38,548 nucleotides of DNA from Holdemanella biformis DSM 3989 (lineage in GTDB: Bacteria > Bacillota_I > Bacilli_A > Erysipelotrichales > Erysipelotrichaceae). The position numbers and the translations under genes are program-made. The stretch covers positions 6,016 to 44,563 of the forward strand of contig NZ_DS996851.1 of the NCBI RefSeq assembly GCF_000156655.1. Reading direction: 5' to 3'. The notes below the pieces were generated by a model, which saw only the letters and a program-made list of their open reading frames with translations, did no database searches and was not told the origin of the DNA. Shown in pieces: positions 31,041-38,548 of the stretch (within the stretch, counting starts at the first letter, position 1; each line of letters opens with the position of its first letter).

Positions 31041-31065
31041 AATGACTGATTAGGGAGGGATATGC

Positions 31066-33402
31066 ATGACGTTAAAAGAACTAAAAATAGGACAGAGTGC
31101 ATTGATTAAGGCCGTTGGAGGAACGGGTGCATTAAGACAACACTTTCTAGATATGGGAGTCATACCTGGAGCTGAGGTTACAGTAGTAAAGTTTGCGCCT
31201 ATGGGCGATCCAGTGGAACTGCAAATTCATGGTTATGAATTGTCGCTTCGTTTAGATGAAGCTGAAAAAATATTGGTTGAATTAATTGATGAGAGAACAC
31301 GAAAGCATGAGAGTGCAGAAAATATAAATAACACCGTTCACCCTGGTTTAGGTGAAGATGGTAAATATCATGTAAAGGCAGATGAACATCCTTTGCCAGA
31401 AGGAACATGTTTGACATATGCCTTGGTAGGAAATCAAAACTGTGGAAAAACCACTTTGTTTAACCAACTCACGGGATCGAATCAGCATGTAGGAAATTTT
31501 CCGGGTGTAACCGTCGATCGAAAGGATGGTCCAATCAAAGGGTATCCAAATACAATGGTGACAGATTTACCGGGTATTTATTCGATGTCACCTTATACGA
31601 GTGAAGAAATTGTATCGCGTAATTTTGTGTTAAATGATAAGCCTAAAGCTATCATTAATATTGTAGATGCTACAAATATTGAGCGAAACCTGTATTTGAC
31701 TATGCAACTTTTAGAAATGAATATTCCGATGGTTGTTGCACTTAATATGATGGATGAAGTGGCCAACAATCAAGGTTCGATTGATATCAATGGTATGGAG
31801 GCTATGCTTGGTGTACCAGTTATACCTATTTCTGCAGCTAAAAACCAAGGTGTTGATGAATTGATTGAACATGCGATTCATATTGCGAAATATCAGGAAA
31901 GACCAGGTCGTTTAGATTTTTGTGGGGAAGATGATTTCGGTGGAGCCGTTCACCGTTGTATACATTCCATCTGTCATTTGATTGAAGATCATGCCAAAAA
32001 GACAGATATTCCTTTGCGTTTTGCGGCTAGTAAAATTATTGAAGGCGATAATTTGATTCTTGATCGTTTGGATTTAGATGATAACGAAAAAGAAATGATT
32101 GAACACATTGTGCTTCAAATGGAAAAAGAGCGTGGACTCGATCATAGTGCGGCCATTGCCGATATGCGTTTTTCTTTTATTGAAAAAGTTTGTGAACAAA
32201 CCGTTGTTAAGCCTAAAGAAAGTAAAGAGCGTGTTCGAAGTGAAAAAATTGACCGCGTTTTAACGGGTAAATATACTGCAATTCCTATGTTTATTGGAAT
32301 TATGTTACTTGTATTTTATCTAACATTTAATGTAGTTGGAGCATGGCTTCAAGGATTATTAGAACTAGGTATTGATTGGATCACACAAGTAGTGGATGCA
32401 TGGATGACAAGTGCTCACGTAAGCTATGCTGTACACAGTTTAGTGATTGATGGTATCTTTGCGGGTGTAGGTTCTGTCTTATCTTTCTTACCAATCATTG
32501 TGACACTATTCTTCTTTTTATCTATGATGGAAGATAGTGGATATATTGCACGTGTAGCCTTCTTTATGGATAAAATATTAAGAAAAATTGGATTATCAGG
32601 AAGAAGTATCGTTCCTTTATTGATTGGATTTGGATGTACAGTACCAGCCGTTATGTCAACACGTACTTTGCCTAGTGAAAGAGATCGTAAGATGACGATT
32701 TTGTTGACGCCATTTATGTCTTGTACTGCAAAATTACCTATTTATGCCTTTTTTGTGAATGCATTCTTTCCAAAGCAAGGTGGTCTAGTAATGACAGGAC
32801 TTTATGTTTTGGGCATTGTTACAGGTGTTTTAATCGCATTCTTATTTAAAAACACTTTATTTAAAGGGGAAGCTGTTCCATTTGTGATGGAACTTCCAAA
32901 CTATCGTTTGCCTGGATTAAAGAATGTGAGTCAATTGTTGTGGGAAAAGGCGAAGGATTTCTTACAAAAAGCCTTTACGGTTATTTTTGTGGCAACCGTA
33001 CTTGTGTGGTTCCTACAAAGCTTTAATTTACAATTCGATATGGTCAAAGATTCAAGCCAAAGTATTTTGGCAATGATTGCCGGATGGATTGCTCCTGTAT
33101 TTGCGCCATTAGGACTTCAAGATTGGCGTATTGTGACATCGTTGATTAGTGGGTTAATGGCTAAGGAAAGTGTTGTTTCTACACTACAAGTATTATTTGT
33201 AGGTGGTGTACATAGTGCATTAACTACACTATCAGCTGCATCGTTACTTGTATTCTGCTTGATTTATTCACCATGTGTTGCGGCTATCGCATCTATTAAA
33301 CGAGAACTCGGTGCAAGATGGGCAATTGGTGTAGTGGCATGGCAATGTGTACTTGCATGGATTTTAGCCTTTATTGTTCATGTGATTGGTTCTGTATTAT
33401 AA
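31066..33402 (+). CDS. feoB: FeoA-FeoB fusion, ferrous iron transporter
   Basis: A 778-residue protein. Residues 1-75 form a complete FeoA domain (SH3-like; LKIGQSALI...HFLDMGVIPG...LRLDEAEKI), usually a separate protein. After a short linker comes the FeoB G-domain: G1 GNQNCGKTT, G2 VGNFPGVTV, G3 DLPG, G4 NMMD. An insertion of GDI-like helices follows, then about eight to eleven membrane helices with gate motifs (IVPLLIGFGCTVPAVMSTRTL and LIYSPCVAAIASIKRE). It imports Fe2+. A strong SD (GGGAGGG) precedes ATG 31066. Its SD region is the best visible target of the candidate sRNA at 35423-35556. Confidence 0.95.
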   Translation: MTLKELKIGQSALIKAVGGTGALRQHFLDMGVIPGAEVTVVKFAPMGDPVELQIHGYELSLRLDEAEKILVELIDERTRKHESAENINNTVHPGLGEDGKYHVKADEHPLPEGTCLTYALVGNQNCGKTTLFNQLTGSNQHVGNFPGVTVDRKDGPIKGYPNTMVTDLPGIYSMSPYTSEEIVSRNFVLNDKPKAIINIVDATNIERNLYLTMQLLEMNIPMVVALNMMDEVANNQGSIDINGMEAMLGVPVIPISAAKNQGVDELIEHAIHIAKYQERPGRLDFCGEDDFGGAVHRCIHSICHLIEDHAKKTDIPLRFAASKIIEGDNLILDRLDLDDNEKEMIEHIVLQMEKERGLDHSAAIADMRFSFIEKVCEQTVVKPKESKERVRSEKIDRVLTGKYTAIPMFIGIMLLVFYLTFNVVGAWLQGLLELGIDWITQVVDAWMTSAHVSYAVHSLVIDGIFAGVGSVLSFLPIIVTLFFFLSMMEDSGYIARVAFFMDKILRKIGLSGRSIVPLLIGFGCTVPAVMSTRTLPSERDRKMTILLTPFMSCTAKLPIYAFFVNAFFPKQGGLVMTGLYVLGIVTGVLIAFLFKNTLFKGEAVPFVMELPNYRLPGLKNVSQLLWEKAKDFLQKAFTVIFVATVLVWFLQSFNLQFDMVKDSSQSILAMIAGWIAPVFAPLGLQDWRIVTSLISGLMAKESVVSTLQVLFVGGVHSALTTLSAASLLVFCLIYSPCVAAIASIKRELGARWAIGVVAWQCVLAWILAFIVHVIGSVL

Positions 33403-33427
33403 GTAGCTTTAATGCTACTTTTTTTTT
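33401..33427 (+). terminator. feoAB terminator
   Basis: AAGTAGC-TTTAAT-GCTACTT followed by seven T. Confidence 0.8.
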
Positions 33428-33477
33428 GAAAGAAGATGTTTTATAATTTTTTCATATCTAAGGGAGGATGTTTACTT

Positions 33478-34296
33478 ATGTATAAGTTAATTGCGTGTGA
33501 TTTAGATGAAACTTTGATCAAACCTGATCGAACAATTGATTCTAGAGATATTGAGGCCATTAAAAAATTGAAAGACTTAGGGGTTAAATTTGTATTGGCT
33601 ACAGGAAGAGGCTATAACACAGTGCAGGGTACATTAAAGGAATTGGATCTTTTTGATGAAGCCAATCAATATGTGATTTCATATAATGGTGGGGCTATTA
33701 CGGAAAATAAAGACAATCGACTTTTACATTTTGAAGGTATTTCTTTTGAGAAAGCTGAAGAATTATATAAGCGTGGATTAAAGTATGATGTAGTCATTCA
33801 TGTATATACGCGTGATGCGGTATATGCATATAACTTAACGGAAGATGAAAAAAGATATGTGCAGAATCGTCAGGAAATGATTGAGATATTTGATCAGAAT
33901 CTTGATTTTTTAAAGGGGCAAGAAATTGTAAAAGTATTATATACAAATACAGATTTTGAGTATCTTCAAAGTATTGATCGTGATCTAAAGGATATTACGT
34001 ATGATATGGATGTTTCTTATTCAAGTAATCGTTATATTGAATTTAATCATAAGGGTGTAAATAAGGGGGCTGGACTAAAAAAACTAGCCGATCTATTACA
34101 TATTGATATTCAGGATACGATTGCGATTGGGGATAACTATAACGATTTATCTATGATCAAGGATGCTGGTTTAGGTGTGGGAGTACAAAATGCTGCACCT
34201 GGTATTAAACCAGATTGTGACTATATCACAACGGCTACTTGTGAAGAAGGTGCTGTTTGTGAAGTTATTGAAAAATTTGTATTAAAAGGAGAGTAA
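33478..34296 (+). CDS. Cof-type HAD phosphatase
   Basis: A 272-residue HAD-superfamily hydrolase of the Cof subfamily (type IIB cap). Motif I is DLDETL (Asp8, Asp10), motif II is LATGRG, motif III uses the Lys of KGVNKGAGL and motif IV is AIGDNYNDLSMI. These enzymes remove phosphate from sugar phosphates, flavin nucleotides or related compounds; the substrate cannot be read from sequence. ATG 33478 follows AGGGAGG; the longer frame from 33436 has no SD and adds 14 atypical residues. One base separates it from the chromate-transporter gene. Confidence 0.9.
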   Translation: MYKLIACDLDETLIKPDRTIDSRDIEAIKKLKDLGVKFVLATGRGYNTVQGTLKELDLFDEANQYVISYNGGAITENKDNRLLHFEGISFEKAEELYKRGLKYDVVIHVYTRDAVYAYNLTEDEKRYVQNRQEMIEIFDQNLDFLKGQEIVKVLYTNTDFEYLQSIDRDLKDITYDMDVSYSSNRYIEFNHKGVNKGAGLKKLADLLHIDIQDTIAIGDNYNDLSMIKDAGLGVGVQNAAPGIKPDCDYITTATCEEGAVCEVIEKFVLKGE

Positions 34297-34297
34297 G

Positions 34298-34846
34298 ATG
34301 AAGAAACTCATTCAATTATATGTTTCTTGGTTTAAGATGGGTCTATTTACTTTTGGTGGTGGATATGCCATGTTGCCAATGATTCAAAAGGAAGTGATTG
34401 AAAAGTATCATTGGGCTACAGAAGATGAAGTCATGGATTATTATGCGATTGGTCAATGTACACCCGGCGTTATTGCGGTCAATACATCGACTTTCATTGG
34501 ATACTATCAAGCTGGTATTCCAGGAGCGATTGCAGCTACTCTAGGTGTAGTTACTCCATCTATTATCATTATTAGTATAATTGCAGGTTTGATCACAAAC
34601 TTTTCAAGTTTAGCCATTGTACAACATGCACTAAATGGAATTCGTGTAGCTGTATGTATGTTGATGATCAATGCGGTATTGAAACTAGGTAAGGGTAATA
34701 TTAAAAATAAGATTGGTTTCTTGATTTTTGCGGTGGCTCTTATTTTTGCGATGTTTACTAAAGTTTCTACGGTGTTACTTGTGATTGGTGCTGGTATAGC
34801 TGGAGTTATCTTCTCTAGAATAGGATGGTTAAAGAAAAATGACTAA
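34298..34846 (+). CDS. chrA: chromate transporter family protein, short subunit (ChrA, first half)
   Basis: A 182-residue membrane protein with the CHR motifs FGGGYAMLPMI and IGQCTPGVIAVNTSTFIGY. Full ChrA proteins have two such halves; here they are separate genes in tandem, the short-chain CHR pair that acts as a heterodimer. About five to six helices. The family moves chromate and possibly other oxyanions; the physiological substrate in gut anaerobes is unknown. GGAGAG precedes ATG 34298. Confidence 0.88.
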   Translation: MKKLIQLYVSWFKMGLFTFGGGYAMLPMIQKEVIEKYHWATEDEVMDYYAIGQCTPGVIAVNTSTFIGYYQAGIPGAIAATLGVVTPSIIIISIIAGLITNFSSLAIVQHALNGIRVAVCMLMINAVLKLGKGNIKNKIGFLIFAVALIFAMFTKVSTVLLVIGAGIAGVIFSRIGWLKKND

Positions 34847-35387
34847 ATTGTTACTCATGTTTTTAGAATTTTTCAAGACTGGACTATTTGCGGTAGGAGG
34901 AGGTCTTGCGACCATTCCTTTCTTAAGAGAGATTGGGGTTCGTTATGGCTGGTATACTATGAGTGATCTATCTACAATGATTGCGGTTAGTGAATCTACA
35001 CCAGGCCCTATGGGTGTAAACATGGCTAGTTATGTAGGTTTTAGTCAATATGGTGTATTAGGTTCGATTATAGTAACACTTGGTTTGATTTTACCAAGTT
35101 TGATTATTATTTGTATCATTGCGAATTTCTTAGAGAAATTTAAAGAGGCAGAGCTTGTTCAACAAATCTTTGCCGGATTAAAACCTGCTGTAGTTGCCTT
35201 TATTGCCGTGGCTACCATTGATATTTTGGTGACAACTTTATTTGGTGATTATACTTTCTCCACATTTCATTGGAAGCAATTTATTTGTCTATTCATATTG
35301 TTGGCATTGAGTAAGTATAAACCTAAATTACATCCAATCTGGTTTATTGTAGCTAGTGCAGTGATAGGAATTGTATTTGCGTTTTAA
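34839..35387 (+). CDS. chrA: chromate transporter family protein, short subunit (second half)
   Basis: A 182-residue membrane protein, partner of the preceding gene, overlapping it by 8 bases. Motifs VGGGLATIPFLREI and VSESTPGPMGVNMASYVGF are the second-half versions of the CHR signatures. The two proteins have the same length but are clearly diverged, as usual for heterodimeric short-chain CHR pairs, which are thought to insert with opposite orientations. It ends in a terminator that starts within its stop codon. Confidence 0.88.
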   Translation: MTKLLLMFLEFFKTGLFAVGGGLATIPFLREIGVRYGWYTMSDLSTMIAVSESTPGPMGVNMASYVGFSQYGVLGSIIVTLGLILPSLIIICIIANFLEKFKEAELVQQIFAGLKPAVVAFIAVATIDILVTTLFGDYTFSTFHWKQFICLFILLALSKYKPKLHPIWFIVASAVIGIVFAF

Positions 35388-35418
35388 GTCATAGGGAAAC
35401 TTATGACTTTTTTCTTTT
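35386..35418 (+). terminator. terminator of the Cof-chrA operon
   Basis: AAGTCATA-GGGAAACT-TATGACTT followed by TTTTCTTTT. Confidence 0.8.
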
Positions 35419-35422
35419 AGGT

Positions 35423-35556
35423 AAAATAAAAAGCAATGTCCGGGCTTGACATTGCTTTAGGGAGAGGAAAATTATTAAGATAAAAGTGTATCTTGAGTTT
35501 ATAGGGTTGAATAATTTTCCAAAGGGTTAATCATAAGATAAGGCATTTCTTATGAT
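35423..35556 (-). ncRNA. candidate C-rich small regulatory RNA, about 134 nt
   Basis: A free-standing unit on the minus strand: promoter at 35563-35591, hairpin 1 (ATCATAAGA/TCTTATGAT at 35530-35556), hairpin 2 (GGAAAATTATT/AATAATTTTCC at 35467-35520 with an inner AAGATA/TATCTT stem), and a terminator hairpin AAAGCAATGTC/GACATTGCTTT (35430-35458) plus T run. No ORF. Unpaired stretches are C-rich (AACCC, CAACCC, TCTCCCTAA), as in Gram-positive sRNAs that block Shine-Dalgarno sequences. TCTCCCTAA is complementary to TTAGGGAG, present in the feoB SD region. I do not recognise a known family. Confidence 0.6.
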
Positions 35557-35562
35557 ACTTAA

Positions 35563-35591
35563 AATATATATTTTTTTGGTACTTAACGCAA
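35563..35591 (-). promoter_or_regulatory. promoter of the candidate sRNA
   Basis: On the minus strand TTGCGT (35586-35591), a 17-bp spacer and TATATT (35563-35568). A 7-bp inverted repeat ACACATA/TATGTGT (35595-35626) lies between this and the bile salt hydrolase gene. Confidence 0.6.
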
Positions 35592-35678
35592 TGAACACAT
35601 ATTTTGATTTGTACATTATTATGTGTGTAATCTTTTTGTAGTTTGTGTTAAGCTACTAAGTAGAAGGAGATGATTTTA

Positions 35679-36629
35679 ATGTGTACCGCATTAAGCTTTA
35701 ATCAGTTTTTTGGAAGGAATTTAGATTATGAATTTTCATATGGAGAACAAGTAGCTGTTACGCCACGCAATTATGATTTTCATTTTAGACATTTAGATAA
35801 ACATGAAAGTCACTATGCTTTGATTGGTATGGCCCATGTATTTGAAGAGTATCCATTATATTATGATGCCATGAATGAGAAAGGCTTGGGAATGGCTGGA
35901 TTAAACTTTGTTGGGAATGCTAAGTTTTATGAAGTCAAGGAAGGCAAGAACAATGTGGCTGCCTTTGAATTTATTCCTTGGATCCTATCGCAATGTGCAA
36001 GTGTTAAAGAGGCAAGAGTCGTATTAGAAAATACAAATGTTTGTGCCACACCATTTAATGAACGCTTTCCAGTAGCTGAATTACACTATATGATCAGTGA
36101 TGAAAATGAAAGTATTGTCGTTGAGTGTATGGAAGATGGTATGCATGTATATGATAATCCTACGCATGTTTTGACAAATAATCCGTCATTACCTATGCAG
36201 TTATTTCGTTTGAATGATTATATGTATTTATCAAATAAACAACCTGAAAATAATTTTGGCTTGGATTTAACTGCCTATTCACGTGGATTTGGAGCTATGG
36301 GACTTCCTGGAGACTTATCGAGTGGATCTAGATTTGTGCGTGTAGCTTATACAAGAGCAAATGCGACAAGTGACAAGAATGATTTAAATCAATATTTCCA
36401 CATTATTGGTAGTGTCGAGCAACAAAAAGGTCTTTGTGAAGTAGAACCAGGAAAGTATGAATATACGATTTATACTTCTTGTTGCGACTTAAGAAATGGA
36501 ATTTACTATTATACGACATACAATAATCATCAAATTAGTGGTGTAAATATGTTTAATGAAAATTTGGATAGTGAAGTACTTATTTCGTATCCAATACTTG
36601 AAGAAGAAATGATTCATATGCAGAATTAA
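35679..36629 (+). CDS. bsh: bile salt hydrolase (choloylglycine hydrolase family)
   Basis: A 316-residue Ntn-hydrolase. The start is ATG 35679 with SD GAAGGAG, because the next codon is Cys2, which becomes the N-terminal nucleophile after Met removal; the upstream ATG at 35670 would bury it. Visible conserved regions: CTALSF, FFGRNLDYEFSYGE with catalytic Asp, TPRNY, NEKGLGMAGLNF, the Asn of LTNNPS and the Arg of SRFVRVAYTRA. It cleaves glycine or taurine from conjugated bile acids, typical of gut bacteria, and supports a gut origin. The EFSYGE/TPRNY signature favours BSH over penicillin V acylase. It is transcribed away from the candidate sRNA. Confidence 0.92.
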   Translation: MCTALSFNQFFGRNLDYEFSYGEQVAVTPRNYDFHFRHLDKHESHYALIGMAHVFEEYPLYYDAMNEKGLGMAGLNFVGNAKFYEVKEGKNNVAAFEFIPWILSQCASVKEARVVLENTNVCATPFNERFPVAELHYMISDENESIVVECMEDGMHVYDNPTHVLTNNPSLPMQLFRLNDYMYLSNKQPENNFGLDLTAYSRGFGAMGLPGDLSSGSRFVRVAYTRANATSDKNDLNQYFHIIGSVEQQKGLCEVEPGKYEYTIYTSCCDLRNGIYYYTTYNNHQISGVNMFNENLDSEVLISYPILEEEMIHMQN

Positions 36630-36683
36630 TTTTTTGATGACATGAACTTTTATAGGTTATGTTTTGTTTAAAAGAGAAGAAAG

Positions 36684-36718
36684 AAAGCCTACTGGAAATG
36701 GTTCCATGTAGGCTTTTC
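36684..36718. terminator. bidirectional terminator between bsh and the GNAT gene
   Basis: AAAGCCTAC pairs with GTAGGCTTT around a loop with its own GGAA/TTCC stem; T runs flank it on both strands. The GNAT stop codon lies inside the stem. Confidence 0.75.
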
Positions 36719-37594
36719 TAATAGTTCATAAGCTGCTTTTGCATTTCTAACGTTTGTGTTTGAAAATTTATCAAATAATTTATAATTGTTTAATCTGACC
36801 ATTAATTTTTTATCCATTCTTGGAAAGTGAAAAGGAAATAATTTATCGAATCTTTCACTTTCACTGATTAGAATGGATGTTACTTCATTGTTTATGGATA
36901 TATAGCTTAAAAGATCTTGAATGGCTTGTGAGTCAAAATAAATTAAAGTTTCGACATGGGCTTGTTTATCTTTTGTGGAATATATCGCAAATCCTTTTGG
37001 CTGTTTATCTTCATTTGTGATTGTGACAATGGATTTTCCTAAATTTTGATGGTATTGAATAAGTTGATCGAATTCATCTTCGCTTAATAGAATGCTGCCA
37101 TCAAAATACTGCATAAATTGGAAATATAATGGGTATAAATTCTCTGCTTTTTGCTTGATGTGGAATGGGTTTCCACTTCTGCATAGTGGAGCTCCAATCC
37201 AATATTCTTTTGTGTTTGAAATATGCTGAAAGCTTTTGGCTTCAAATAATTTTGGCATATTTGTATATGTGATGGTTAATAAATCGTTATAGGTAGCTTG
37301 TGAGATGGCGGCATCTAATAAGTAAGAAAATTGTTTTCTTTGTCTATAATCAGGTAAAGTTGCAGCCATACCAATCACAGATACACGTATTTGTCGATCC
37401 AAAAACATCATCGTTCTTTTTGTGACTTGAAGACAGGAAGTAATCTTATCATCCTGCCAGAAGCAGAACATGTGTTGTGGATTATATTGATATTTCATCC
37501 AGACATCAACTTCATTTTCATTCATATTGAAGGCAGATTTAATCAATAAGTCTTTGATTTGTGCATCATAACCAACACTGTTGTGACAAATCAT
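36689..37594 (-). CDS. GNAT family N-acetyltransferase, Eis-like
   Basis: A 301-residue protein whose first 140 residues fit a GNAT fold of the Eis type: a CoA-binding strand IRVSVIGMAATLPDYRQRKQFSYLL, followed by a helix. The usual RxxGxG/A is degenerate (RQRKQF), as seen in some Eis-like members. A second GNAT-like lobe covers about 160-250. Substrate unknown; Eis-type enzymes acetylate amines, including aminoglycosides in some species. It overlaps the small membrane protein gene upstream by 4 bases, so the two are co-translated. Confidence 0.75.
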   Translation of the reverse strand: MICHNSVGYDAQIKDLLIKSAFNMNENEVDVWMKYQYNPQHMFCFWQDDKITSCLQVTKRTMMFLDRQIRVSVIGMAATLPDYRQRKQFSYLLDAAISQATYNDLLTITYTNMPKLFEAKSFQHISNTKEYWIGAPLCRSGNPFHIKQKAENLYPLYFQFMQYFDGSILLSEDEFDQLIQYHQNLGKSIVTITNEDKQPKGFAIYSTKDKQAHVETLIYFDSQAIQDLLSYISINNEVTSILISESERFDKLFPFHFPRMDKKLMVRLNNYKLFDKFSNTNVRNAKAAYELLEKPTWNHFQ

Positions 37595-37848
37595 TGTTCA
37601 TCTCCATCATCTTCATGTTCCGTATATTCAACATCAATAGCTCCATGTTTTGGTGCTGATTTTGGTTGTTCGTTTTGGTTTTGCGTACTATTGTAAGTGT
37701 GAACATGTACATGTCTTCTTTGTGTGAATAGGGAAATGATCCAGAAGACAATGATGATTGGTAAAATAATTGGAAGTAGCCAACTTGCTAACGTCCAAAA
37801 AATAAAGATGACTACGAAAAATGCTATAAGGGTAAGAATACTATCCAT
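37591..37848 (-). CDS. small membrane protein with acidic tail, unknown function
   Basis: An 85-residue protein with two hydrophobic helices (about 4-24 and 26-42), then a His-rich stretch (RRHVHVHTYN) and an acidic tail (YTEHEDDGDEQ). ATG 37848 follows GAGG. Overlap with the GNAT gene suggests shared regulation. Family not recognised; the HVHVH run could bind a metal, but that is a guess. Confidence 0.6.
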   Translation of the reverse strand: MDSILTLIAFFVVIFIFWTLASWLLPIILPIIIVFWIISLFTQRRHVHVHTYNSTQNQNEQPKSAPKHGAIDVEYTEHEDDGDEQ

Positions 37849-37895
37849 AAATGTACCTCGCTTTTCTAAAGTATATCATATTCATTGTGCGTAAA

Positions 37896-38480
37896 TTAAA
37901 TTACGCATTCGGTTTCAATGTCTTGTATATATTGAATTTTTATTTTTCCATTTGTAAGTTCCATTAAATCTTTAGAAATATCGTCTTGAACAAGAAAATG
38001 ATAGACAACATCTTCTTCATATTGTTGTTCAATGACTTCAATATTTTGTGTTCTAAAGTAATGGTCAACCTTTCCAATCAAATCATAAGAAAAATGAATT
38101 TGATATTCTTGAAGGGTTGTAACCGTTGTTAGGGTTGCCGCTTTTAAAGCTTCAGAAACACTTGAACTATAGGCTCTTACAAGTCCTCCAGTTCCAAGCT
38201 TGATTCCTCCGAAATAGCGTACTACAACGGCTAGAATATCTTGCATATCATTATGCATTAAAACATCTAACATGGGATGACCTGCGGTTTGGCTTGGTTC
38301 ACCATCGTCGTTAGATCGCATAATGTTTCCAATGATCATAGCTGTACAATGATGATTGGCATTGGGATGTTCTTTTTTTATAGCTTTTAAAAAATCCTTG
38401 GCCTCTTGTTCATCTTGCGTTCTATGAAGATAGGTAATAAATTTACTTTTTTTAATTTCTATTGTATTTATTACAGTCAT
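37896..38480 (-). CDS. yigZ: YigZ family protein (IMPACT N-terminal domain)
   Basis: A 194-residue protein of the YigZ/IMPACT (UPF0029) family. The core motifs are IEIKKSKFI at the N-terminus, ANHHCTAMIIG, RSNDDGEPSQTAGHPML, VVVRYFGGIKLGTGGLVRAYSSS, and a C-terminal DUF1949-like part. The family may regulate translation or act on nucleic acids; the function is not settled. A promoter (-10 at 38504-38509) covers the TTG that gives the longest frame (38513), so ATG 38480 is preferred, although no clear SD precedes it. Confidence 0.88.
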   Translation of the reverse strand: MTVINTIEIKKSKFITYLHRTQDEQEAKDFLKAIKKEHPNANHHCTAMIIGNIMRSNDDGEPSQTAGHPMLDVLMHNDMQDILAVVVRYFGGIKLGTGGLVRAYSSSVSEALKAATLTTVTTLQEYQIHFSYDLIGKVDHYFRTQNIEVIEQQYEEDVVYHFLVQDDISKDLMELTNGKIKIQYIQDIETECVI

Positions 38481-38503
38481 TTTGTAATTCTTGGCATAGT
38501 TGT

Positions 38504-38533
38504 ATTGTAACAAAAAATTGCTGTATTCTACAA
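38504..38533 (-). promoter_or_regulatory. promoter of the yigZ-like gene
   Basis: On the minus strand TTGTAG (38528-38533), an 18-bp spacer and TACAAT (38504-38509); predicted leader of about 17 nt before ATG 38480. Confidence 0.5.
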
Positions 38534-38548
38534 GTTTAGTAACAAAGG

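Noticed and set aside
35467-35556. Riboswitch in the leader of the bile salt hydrolase gene
   Set aside because: On the plus strand there is no terminator or SD-sequestering alternative, while the minus strand has promoter and terminator in the right places, so an sRNA fits better.

Overview
The window looks like a low-GC Bacillota chromosome segment, most like gut Erysipelotrichia by gene content (inference; there is no 16S gene here). TGA is used as a stop and Trp is TGG, so the standard code fits. It divides at a tRNA cluster near 22.7-23.4 kb.

Left of the tRNAs (1-22.7 kb) is an AT-rich accessory region full of peptide-antibiotic and small-peptide functions, several of them decayed. In order: the 3' end of an IS200/IS605 tnpB element that appears to cut a DUF2500-like gene; a lactococcin-972-type module with a broken bacteriocin gene but intact 7-TM immunity protein and ABC ATPase (0.5-3.5 kb); a one-piece ABC exporter (3.8-5.4 kb); a LanFEG/BcrAB-like ABC ATPase with two permeases, preceded by four direct repeats at 21-bp steps (5.7-9.1 kb); a second one-piece ABC exporter (9.3-11.1 kb); a frameshifted AlbA_2-type gene; a compact Fst-like type I toxin-antitoxin locus (13.3-13.6 kb); an AgrA/AgrC-like two-component system followed by a second LanFEG-like ATPase and two permeases (14.2-19.1 kb); and a small block with a BlaI-type repressor, a short M56 (BlaR1-like) peptidase, a broken secreted peptide gene and three small membrane proteins (19.6-22.6 kb). 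This last block lies between two 74-bp near-identical copies of the tRNA-Phe 3' end plus the tRNA operon terminator, the footprint left by tRNA-targeted integration. No integrase lies in the window.

Right of the boundary is ordinary core genome. Seven tRNA genes (Arg, Pro, Met, Ile-type CAT, Ser, fMet, Phe in transcription order) run leftward. A nanE-tldD-tldE-sseB-like operon follows, then the CCA-adding enzyme, a marR-MATE efflux operon, a fused FeoA-FeoB ferrous iron transporter with a Cof-type phosphatase and paired short ChrA subunits, a bile salt hydrolase, a GNAT acetyltransferase with a small membrane protein, and a YigZ/IMPACT protein. Between chrA and the bile salt hydrolase, the minus strand carries a convincing candidate small RNA of about 134 nt, with a promoter, three hairpins, unpaired CCC motifs and an intrinsic terminator.

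The most interesting signals are the complete Fst/par-like toxin-antitoxin locus (SD-sequestering hairpin, paired direct repeats and complementary terminator loops), the candidate C-rich sRNA, the 21-bp periodic LytTR-like operator array, and the tRNA-Phe duplication marking an island edge.
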